NCBI GenBank assembly: GCA_937911965.1
Contig: CALDPL010000175.1
Coordinates: 1 to 5,921, forward strand
Source of the DNA: an uncultured Allomuricauda sp.
GTDB taxonomy: Bacteria; Bacteroidota; Bacteroidia; Flavobacteriales; Flavobacteriaceae
DNA: 5,921 nucleotides
Direction: 5' to 3'
The notes under the pieces: model-generated
Databases searched by the model: none
Told to the model about the DNA's origin: nothing
What the model saw: the letters and a program-made list of their open reading frames with translations, nothing else
Part shown: piece by piece, positions 1 to 5,130 of the stretch
Numbering within the stretch: the first letter of the stretch is position 1
How the letters are laid out: each line of letters opens with the position of its first letter
Translations under genes and position numbers: made by a program

Positions 1-18
1 CTCCCCCTTAAGGGGGAG
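1..18. repeat. Perfect palindrome, possible terminator stem after telA
   Basis: The sequence ctcccccttaagggggag reads the same on both strands. It can fold as a 7-base-pair G/C-rich stem with a TTAA loop. It lies about 40 bases beyond the telA stop codon in the direction of telA transcription, which suits an intrinsic terminator. The window ends before any U-tract could be seen, so termination is not shown. It could instead be a copy of a dispersed intergenic palindrome. Confidence 0.5.
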
Positions 19-58
19 GGGGAAAGCAGGCCGGGTCTGGGGTACACAGACAACGCCA

Positions 59-970
59 TCAATCCGCCGTCAGCAGTGAAGGCTCGGCCGCAGCCTTCGA
101 AGCTTGGGCCTGGCCTTCGGCGCGGGCGATGTAGCCCTTGGACTTCTCGACCTCGTCGCTGAGCACGTCGACGGTCTGCTTCATGCTGGCGAGCGCCTTG
201 ACCTTGAAATTGTCGACCTCGTCCATCGTGTCGTAGATGTTCTGGAACGCGCGCTGCAGCGTCTCCATCGGGATCGTGCTGCCGGCGGCCTGTTCGTGGA
301 TCTTGGCGGTGTTCTCGCGCAGCAGCTTGCCCGTGGAGTCGATGATTCCCGCCGTCGTTTCGTTGAGCGAAGTGATCTGCTGGAGCACGAGGCGCTGATT
401 GGTCATCGCCTGGGCGACCGTGACCGCGGTGCGCAGCGCGCCGACTGTCGTCGTGCTGGCGCGGTCGACGCCTTTCACGAGTTCGACGTTGTTCTTCTTG
501 ACCAGGTCGAGCGCGAGGTAGCCCTGGACGCTGACGGCCATCTGCGTCAGCAGGTCCTGCGTGCGCTGGCGGACGTAGAACAGCGCGCTCTCGCGGATCG
601 CCTTGGCTTTGGCCGGGTCGGTGGAATCGAGGTTCGCCGCCTCTTCCTCGAGCCGCTCGTCGAGCGTCCTGGCGATGTGGATCATCTGCTCGAGCTTGCC
701 CATCGCCTCCCACAGCTTCTGGCGCTCGACGTCGATCGCCGCATTGTCCATCAGCAGCTCGTCCTTCCCGCTGGCGAGGCGGGCGAGGATCGCCTGGATA
801 TGACCCTGGGCCGAGGTGTAGCTGTCGAAATAGCGCTTCAGCGAATTGCCGAACGGGATGATACCGAAGAGCTTGCGGCTGGTCAGCTTGCCCTTGCGGC
901 CGGGATCGAGGTCCTCGACCGTGCGGCGCAGCTCGGCCAGATCCTTGCCGACGCCCGATTCCTGGTCCAT
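59..970 (-). CDS. telA: TelA-family toxic anion (tellurite) resistance protein, 5' end missing
   Basis: This is the C-terminal three quarters of a TelA-like protein, about 304 residues from the Met codon at 968-970 to TGA at 59-61. Recognisable blocks, in order, are MDQESGVGKDLAELRRTVED, KLFGIIPFGN, a block rich in ALFYVRQRTQDLL, the stretch LALDLVKKNNVELVKGVDRA followed by STTTVGALRTAVTVAQA, and SKGYIARAEGQAQ near the end. The composition is helical and charged, likely coiled coil, without membrane segments or a signal peptide, so it is probably cytoplasmic. Family members are linked to tellurite and other toxic-anion or envelope stress resistance, but their biochemistry is unsettled. Full-length relatives are near 400 residues, so roughly 90 N-terminal residues are absent. 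The frame runs open to a Met codon at 1115-1117, but those extra 49 residues are the antisense of wbqC and do not look like TelA. GC content is much higher than in all genes to the right. Confidence 0.85.
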   Translation of the reverse strand: MDQESGVGKDLAELRRTVEDLDPGRKGKLTSRKLFGIIPFGNSLKRYFDSYTSAQGHIQAILARLASGKDELLMDNAAIDVERQKLWEAMGKLEQMIHIARTLDERLEEEAANLDSTDPAKAKAIRESALFYVRQRTQDLLTQMAVSVQGYLALDLVKKNNVELVKGVDRASTTTVGALRTAVTVAQAMTNQRLVLQQITSLNETTAGIIDSTGKLLRENTAKIHEQAAGSTIPMETLQRAFQNIYDTMDEVDNFKVKALASMKQTVDVLSDEVEKSKGYIARAEGQAQASKAAAEPSLLTAD

Positions 971-990
971 GCCAAGGGGGAGCTGGCCTT
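960..990. other. Join between two unrelated genomes (probable chimera)
   Basis: Left of this point the minus strand reads as TelA; right of it the plus strand reads as the end of a WbqC-like protein. Both genes lose their N-terminal parts here, and base composition changes. I place the join near 970, since the TelA-like match starts at MDQESGVG (codons at or below 970) and WbqC-like sequence is clear by PYTQVFG (from 1010). The exact base cannot be fixed by eye. No insertion sequence, tRNA or flanking repeat is visible at the join. Confidence 0.8.
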
Positions 991-1141
991 GGAGCCGCAT
1001 GGTTTTGCGCCCTATACCCAGGTATTCGGGGAGCGGCATGGCTTCGTTCCCAACCTGAGCGTTTTGGACCTGTTGTTCAACTTGGGCCCCCAGGCCCTTG
1101 ATTATTTGAAAGCGCAACCTTTGGATTTTTTGGATGACTAG
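971..1141 (+). CDS. WbqC-like family protein, C-terminal fragment
   Basis: Only the last 56 or so codons remain, ending in TAG at 1139-1141. The stretch PYTQVFGERHGFVPNLSVLD, then LLFNLGPQALDYL, is the conserved tail I recognise from flavobacterial WbqC-like proteins. That family is named after a Pseudomonas O-antigen locus gene and its enzymatic role is not established. In Flavobacteriaceae it commonly lies beside a DUF6122 gene, matching the next gene here. The reading frame stays open leftwards to 104, but the part before about 970 is the antisense of telA and is not WbqC. The true start and most of the gene are absent. The next gene's ATG overlaps the stop by 8 bases, suggesting translational coupling. 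Confidence 0.75.
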   Translation, partial: AKGELALEPHGFAPYTQVFGERHGFVPNLSVLDLLFNLGPQALDYLKAQPLDFLDD

Positions 1142-1442
1142 GCATCTGCTCCATTATGGCATCCATTTTCTACTGCCCATTCTGATTGCCCTATGGTTCT
1201 ATAGGGAACAGTGGGTGCGGGTCGCCCTGATCTTGCTGGCAGGGATCCTTCTCGACCTGGACCATTTATGGGCCGATTCCATTTTCGACCCCGGACGCTG
1301 TAGCATCGGTTTCCATCCCCTTCACTCCCACTGGGCCATTTTGGGGTATTGCCTGCTCCCTTTCTTCAAAGGCACCAGGATCATCGGCCTGGCCCTGATC
1401 CTCCACATTGTGGCGGACCTGTTGGATTGCCTATTGATGTGA
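1134..1442 (+). CDS. DUF6122 family small membrane protein
   Basis: This complete 102-residue protein has an ATG at 1134 inside the end of wbqC and a TGA at 1440-1442. Hydrophobic stretches at about residues 8-22, 28-42, 66-78 and 82-100 suggest three or four inner-membrane helices. Polar residues recur at fixed places: His7 and His11, Asp41-Leu-Asp43-His44, a segment with Phe-Asp-Pro then Cys56, His61-Pro-Leu-His64-Ser65, and His91-x3-Asp95-x2-Asp98. I recognise this as DUF6122, found next to wbqC and the EEP/rhomboid/mutL cluster in Flavobacteriaceae. The function is unknown. The pattern resembles the membrane-bound YdjM-type putative metal hydrolases, but that is my inference. Its 3' end overlaps the opposing EEP gene by 12 bases. 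Confidence 0.85.
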   Translation: MTRHLLHYGIHFLLPILIALWFYREQWVRVALILLAGILLDLDHLWADSIFDPGRCSIGFHPLHSHWAILGYCLLPFFKGTRIIGLALILHIVADLLDCLLM

Positions 1443-2468
1443 GGGCTCCACCCGCAGTCTTGCCAAAACAGGATAGTGGTCCGATAAGCGCCGATCGAAA
1501 TTGCGGTGTTCCAAAACCTTTAGCCGGGGATCTGCCAGGATATAGTCGATTCGGATGGGAACACGGAACAGCTTATAGGTACCTCCCAACCCCTTGCCCG
1601 CCTCCAAAAAACTGTCCTGCATGTCCCCCTTTATGATCTTGTAGATGTTGGAGAATTGGGTATTGTTGAAATCCCCACCGATCAGGTTGATGTAGGGACT
1701 TTCCCGTAAATGTTCCCGAAAGAGCAGGGCCTGTTCCATCTGCTTTTCAAAGGTATCCACCAAGCGATGGTAGGTCCGTTGGGTTCTCCTGCCATCGGCA
1801 AAGGAAGAGGTCGAGGGAACAATCCTAAAGGATTGCAAATGCACATTGTACACCCTGAGGGTGTCCTTTCCATGGACAATATCGGCATAGATGATGTTGT
1901 TGATCGTTCCCGGCAGCTCCAGGGACCCTTCGCCCACTATGGGATACTTTGAAAAGATGGCCTGTACGGTCCTTCTTGCGGAATAGGGGGTCTCACTCCT
2001 ATAGGGAAACTGCCCCAATTGCCTGTAGCGGATCCTGCTGTGCTCTTGCAAGCAGAGAATATCGGGATCTTGCCGCTTGATGAAGTCCACGATCTCCTCC
2101 CCGATACCGGGTTGTCGGATCCAACCGTTCTTGTTGAATCCCCAAACGTTATAGGTCATGATCTTCAAATCCCCCGGACGCCCTTCCTCCCCCATTTTAC
2201 CAAAACCGAAGAAAGGGCCAAAGACCAAAAAAGCGACCACTAGGGCAACTAGGGAATACAGGGCCCTTCTTTTTTTCCCAAAGATCCAATAGACCAAAAA
2301 GAACAGATTCCCCAAAACGAGCAGGGGCACCACCAAACTGAGCACCGAAATAGCCGCAAAGGGTTGAATGGGCAGATAATGGAGGACCGCCATGAGAACC
2401 AACAAAAAGACGAACAGGGCATTTAGTGCCGTCGCTGCCCATTCCAGTATGGATCTCAATGCCTTCAT
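1431..2468 (-). CDS. Membrane-anchored endonuclease/exonuclease/phosphatase family protein (EEP copy 1)
   Basis: The 345-residue protein begins with three predicted membrane helices (about 8-30, 37-63 and 69-90), followed by an EEP catalytic domain from about residue 100. The fold's usual active-site residues are all visible: Asn107 in TYNVWGFN, Glu142 in ILCLQE, His210 in YNVHLQS, Asp266 and Asn268 in GGDFNN, Asp308 in RIDY, and the terminal Ser329-Asp330-His331. A metal-dependent phosphodiester or phosphomonoester hydrolase is therefore likely. The substrate (DNA, lipid head group or nucleotide) cannot be told. I chose the ATG at 2466-2468 because AGGAAAG lies 5 bases upstream and the resulting length equals that of the upstream paralog. 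The open frame to 2564 would only add an out-of-frame reading of that paralog's tail. The gap to the upstream gene is 19 bases. Confidence 0.88.
   Translation of the reverse strand: MKALRSILEWAATALNALFVFLLVLMAVLHYLPIQPFAAISVLSLVVPLLVLGNLFFLVYWIFGKKRRALYSLVALVVAFLVFGPFFGFGKMGEEGRPGDLKIMTYNVWGFNKNGWIRQPGIGEEIVDFIKRQDPDILCLQEHSRIRYRQLGQFPYRSETPYSARRTVQAIFSKYPIVGEGSLELPGTINNIIYADIVHGKDTLRVYNVHLQSFRIVPSTSSFADGRRTQRTYHRLVDTFEKQMEQALLFREHLRESPYINLIGGDFNNTQFSNIYKIIKGDMQDSFLEAGKGLGGTYKLFRVPIRIDYILADPRLKVLEHRNFDRRLSDHYPVLARLRVEPSHQ
1827..1855. repeat. 29-base exact direct repeat, copy in EEP copy 1
   Basis: This segment is identical to 2866-2894, 1,039 bases away, and differs at the bases directly on either side. 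It encodes the YNVHLQSF active-site strand of the EEP domain in the same frame in both genes. It is shared paralog sequence, not a mobile repeat. Confidence 0.85.
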
Positions 2469-2480
2469 TCCTTCTTTCCT
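2469..2480 (-). promoter_or_regulatory. Ribosome binding site deciding the EEP copy 1 start
   Basis: On the minus strand, aggaaagaagga directly precedes the ATG at 2466-2468. AGGAAAG ends 5 bases before the start codon. It lies between the TAG of the upstream EEP gene and this ATG, and it supports this start over the in-frame ATG at 2562-2564. Confidence 0.6.
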
Positions 2481-2487
2481 GATTTCC

Positions 2488-3525
2488 CTACCTCCGAATG
2501 GTGGCCATGATCGGAAAATGATCCGATAATTTGACTTCGAAATTGTGATGCTCCAGAACTTCAAATTCCGGATCGGCCATGATATAATCGATGCGAATCG
2601 GAAATTTCATCAAATCAAAGGTCTTGCCAAAACCCTTCCCTTTTTCCCGGTACGAATCCTTCATGTCCCCTTTGATGATCCGGTACACCCTGGAGTATTG
2701 GGTATTGTTGAAGTCGCCCACAAGCACCTTTTTGTACGGGCTGGCGTCCATGCTTTCCCGGATCATGGCGGCCTGTTGGGACTGTTTGGCAATGACCGTC
2801 TTGGACCTTGCCAGCAAACGGGACGATTCCACATTCTTGATCGTGCCCAGATTGGGTTCTATCCGAAAGGATTGCAAATGCACATTGTACACCCGAATGG
2901 TGTCCCCCTCCACCAAAAGGTCCGCAAAGATGGCCGTATTGGCGCTTTTGGGAAAGACAATGGAATCCAATTTCAGGATGGGATATTTGGAATAGATCGA
3001 TTGGATCACCTTCCCCGAATGCTTGCCGTAAACAAAATCCACGAATTTGTAGGGATACTGGCCCAGGGCATTGTTGCGTTTGAGGGCATAAAAGGACTCC
3101 TGGAAGCAAACGATATCGGGGTCTTGCCGGGAGACAAAATCATAGATCAGGTTGTCGACGCCCTCCACCTTCAACTGTCCCATTTCATTGAAGCCCCTGG
3201 CGTTGAAGGACATTATTGAAAAGGTGTTCTCCCCTTCCCCCACGGGCTGCCGGTTGTCCTGGATCCTGTATAAAGGCCCCAATATCACATACCACAGCAG
3301 CAAGGGGACCGCGGACACCAGGACCGATTTTCTTCTCCTGAAAATCCAATAAAGGGCAAAAATCAGGTTGGGGATCACCAGGAAGGGGACCAGCAGACTC
3401 AATACGGAAAGGGAGGGAAACCAATCCCCCGGGAGAAAGGGAACCAACAGGGACAGCAGCAGGAGCAGGGCAAAAAGTCCATTGAGATAAAGGAAAATCC
3501 GGTCCAAAAATGATCTTTTTTTCAC
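2488..3525 (-). CDS. Membrane-anchored endonuclease/exonuclease/phosphatase family protein (EEP copy 2)
   Basis: This is a 345-residue paralog of the next gene downstream, with the same plan: three predicted membrane helices (about 8-30, 38-62 and 66-84), then an EEP domain. Active-site residues are complete: Asn108 in MSFNARGFN, Glu143 in IVCFQE, His216 in YNVHLQS, Asp271 and Asn273 in GDFNN, Asp313 in RIDY, and Ser334-Asp335-His336. The second helix (SVLSLLVPFLV, then YWIF) is strikingly like that of copy 1, whereas helices 1 and 3 differ more. The start codon is GTG at 3523-3525, supported by a strong Shine-Dalgarno match. Only 3 bases separate it from the upstream rhomboid stop, so translational coupling is likely. 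The catalytic domain probably acts at the membrane surface; which side it faces is not clear, and the substrate is unknown. Confidence 0.88.
   Translation of the reverse strand: MKKRSFLDRIFLYLNGLFALLLLLSLLVPFLPGDWFPSLSVLSLLVPFLVIPNLIFALYWIFRRRKSVLVSAVPLLLWYVILGPLYRIQDNRQPVGEGENTFSIMSFNARGFNEMGQLKVEGVDNLIYDFVSRQDPDIVCFQESFYALKRNNALGQYPYKFVDFVYGKHSGKVIQSIYSKYPILKLDSIVFPKSANTAIFADLLVEGDTIRVYNVHLQSFRIEPNLGTIKNVESSRLLARSKTVIAKQSQQAAMIRESMDASPYKKVLVGDFNNTQYSRVYRIIKGDMKDSYREKGKGFGKTFDLMKFPIRIDYIMADPEFEVLEHHNFEVKLSDHFPIMATIRR
2866..2894. repeat. 29-base exact direct repeat, copy in EEP copy 2
   Basis: This is the partner of 1827-1855. Because both copies sit in the same codon frame, recombination between them would remove 1,039 bases and leave a single full-length hybrid EEP gene. 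Confidence 0.85.
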
Positions 3526-3528
3526 CTT

Positions 3529-4392
3529 TCAGTCCTCCTTTCCCGCCTTGAACAAAAAATCCTTTTCCTCCTTGGAGAGGCTCTCATAACCGGCCTTGCC
3601 GATCTTGTCCAAAATGGCATCTATCTTGCGCTGTTTTGCCTGCCTGTCGTACTCCGCCTTGTTGTCCGCCGCTTTGTTCTTCCGATACACGGTCTTCATC
3701 GGGGCCTTTTTCTCCCGGGCCTTGAAAAGTTGGGCGACGGAGTTTCGCAATGCCATAAAGCCAGACCCGATATCCCGGCCCTTGGCCAATTGGGTGGCGT
3801 ACATATAGCCCAGGAAGGCTCCGCCCAAATGGGCCAACCTCCCCCCGATATTGCCCCCATAGGGGATCTGGATCAGGTCCACCAGTACAAAGAAGACCCC
3901 CACCTGCCAGAGTTTGACATTGAAAAAAATGATCCTAACCTCCTGGTTCGGCATATAGGCACAGACAAAGATCAACACGGCCGTGACCCCGGCCGATGCC
4001 CCGATGAGCACACTATTGCTCTCCAAAAGGGTGGGAAATACATTATAACTGAGCAAAAAGACCAGGCCCCCGAAGATTACCCCCAGAAAATACACATTGA
4101 TCAGCCGTTGCGCATCAAAGAGGTTCATAAAGATGCGGCCCGCAAAATAGAGCATGAGCATGTTCCAGAAGATATGCCCCAGGCCCGCATGGAAAAAGGA
4201 ATAGGTGACCAAAGACCAAGGCTGCCCCAAAAAGGCCATAAAGTCCTTGGGCAAATGGAACCATTGGGAAACCGAAAAGCCCATCAGGGCGAGCATCAGC
4301 CCATCCAATAGAAACACCGCTACATTGGCAACGATCAGTTTTTCAACGATGCCCAGTCTTGATATTTGATATTGTAGTCCTCCACCCGCCAT
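3529..4392 (-). CDS. Rhomboid family intramembrane serine protease with C-terminal DUF6576-like tail
   Basis: The 287-residue protein has a six-helix rhomboid core at about residues 17-203 and a polar tail. Rhomboid signatures are intact: His68, His73 and Asn77 in HAGLGHIFWN, catalytic Ser133 in GASAG, and its partner His188 in AHLGG. It should cut substrate proteins within the cytoplasmic membrane; the substrate is unknown. After the last helix a Lys/Arg-rich linker (about 205-255) leads to a short helical segment, IDAILDKIGKAGYESLSKEE, which I recognise as the DUF6576 type found on the tails of Bacteroidota rhomboids. The ATG at 4390-4392 follows the upstream rhomboid stop by 3 bases. Upstream there is only a weak GATGGG, so coupling probably helps initiation. 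It is clearly not a recent duplicate of the neighbouring rhomboid. Confidence 0.92.
   Translation of the reverse strand: MAGGGLQYQISRLGIVEKLIVANVAVFLLDGLMLALMGFSVSQWFHLPKDFMAFLGQPWSLVTYSFFHAGLGHIFWNMLMLYFAGRIFMNLFDAQRLINVYFLGVIFGGLVFLLSYNVFPTLLESNSVLIGASAGVTAVLIFVCAYMPNQEVRIIFFNVKLWQVGVFFVLVDLIQIPYGGNIGGRLAHLGGAFLGYMYATQLAKGRDIGSGFMALRNSVAQLFKAREKKAPMKTVYRKNKAADNKAEYDRQAKQRKIDAILDKIGKAGYESLSKEEKDFLFKAGKED
3534..3541 (-). promoter_or_regulatory. Strong Shine-Dalgarno site for the GTG start of EEP copy 2
   Basis: The minus strand reads AAAGGAGG here, followed by 8 bases and then GTG at 3523-3525. The site lies inside the last codons of the upstream rhomboid gene, so ribosomes finishing that gene are well placed to restart. 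It is what makes the GTG start credible, as no ATG lies close by in frame. Confidence 0.7.
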
Positions 4393-4395
4393 GCT

Positions 4396-5130
4396 TCAAT
4401 CCCATCTATTTTTGTTAAACTGGTTCTTTTTCCAATACCACATCATCACAAAACCGATCAGGGCCCCTCCAAGATGCGCAAAATGCGCCACGCCCGTATT
4501 GACATTGCCTATTCCAAAAATAAGGTCCACCGCGAGCAAAATGGGTACAAAATACTTGGCCTTGATGGGCACCGGCAAGAAGATCAGCATCAATTTGGCC
4601 TCGGAATACATAAAGGCAAATGCGACCAATACCCCATAAATGGCGCCCGAGGCACCCACTGCCGGGGTACTGAAGGCCATGATCATATTGTCAATGGTGC
4701 TCTTCGATGCGAGATTGTACCAGCCCGGGCTGTATTTCCCCTCTGCCAATACATCCAAAACCTGGCTCATGACCAGGCCCGAATCCAGCAAAGCGTTCAA
4801 TCCTTCGGTGAAAAGGTAGTAATTGACCCCGGTATGCAGGGCGGCCGACCCCAGGCCGGCTGAAAAATAAAAGAACAGGAACTTGTTCCTGCCCCATTGC
4901 TGTTCCAGGGGGGTCCCGAAAGCCCAAAGGGCGTACATATTGAAAAGGATATGCATCAGGTTCCCGTGCATGAACATATGGGAGAGCAGCTGCCACCATT
5001 GAAAATTGCCATTCTCGGGAAACCAAAGGGACATCCATTGGTACATCTGTTGGCCGTAAAGTTGTGAGGCGACAAAGAAGATCACATTGATGATCAACAA
5101 GTGTTTCACTGCCTCGGTCATTCTACCCAT
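4396..5130 (-). CDS. Rhomboid family intramembrane serine protease (GlpG-like)
   Basis: This 244-residue protein has six predicted membrane helices and little else. Its rhomboid signatures are complete: His55, His60 and Asn64 in HGNLMHILFN, the catalytic Ser161 in GASGAIYG, and His219 in AHFAHLGG, so it should be an active intramembrane protease. Between the third helix and the Ser helix lies a loop of about 45 residues (108-153) that is longer than in a minimal rhomboid core and could help substrate or partner contact. The ATG at 5128-5130 immediately abuts the TAG of mutL (TAGATG) with no Shine-Dalgarno sequence. A second in-frame ATG three codons later (5119-5121) is an equally possible start. 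No substrate can be inferred from the sequence. Confidence 0.92.
   Translation of the reverse strand: MGRMTEAVKHLLIINVIFFVASQLYGQQMYQWMSLWFPENGNFQWWQLLSHMFMHGNLMHILFNMYALWAFGTPLEQQWGRNKFLFFYFSAGLGSAALHTGVNYYLFTEGLNALLDSGLVMSQVLDVLAEGKYSPGWYNLASKSTIDNMIMAFSTPAVGASGAIYGVLVAFAFMYSEAKLMLIFLPVPIKAKYFVPILLAVDLIFGIGNVNTGVAHFAHLGGALIGFVMMWYWKKNQFNKNRWD

Noticed and set aside
104..1141. Long plus-strand open frame of 345 codons
   Set aside because: Up to about 970 it is the antisense shadow of telA, common in GC-rich genes. Only the last 56 or so codons are real wbqC.
2469..2564. Upstream extension of EEP copy 1 by 32 codons
   Set aside because: The added residues are an out-of-frame reading of EEP copy 2's tail. 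The inner ATG has a ribosome binding site and gives the same length as the paralog.
2545..3219. Plus-strand open frame of 224 codons opposite EEP copy 2
   Set aside because: It mirrors the EEP coding frame, shows no recognisable motif or start signal, and the minus strand carries a complete catalytic domain.
3730..4311. Plus-strand open frame of 193 codons opposite the second rhomboid
   Set aside because: It is a shadow of the rhomboid gene, with a polar, His/Gln/Pro-rich unfamiliar composition and no motif.
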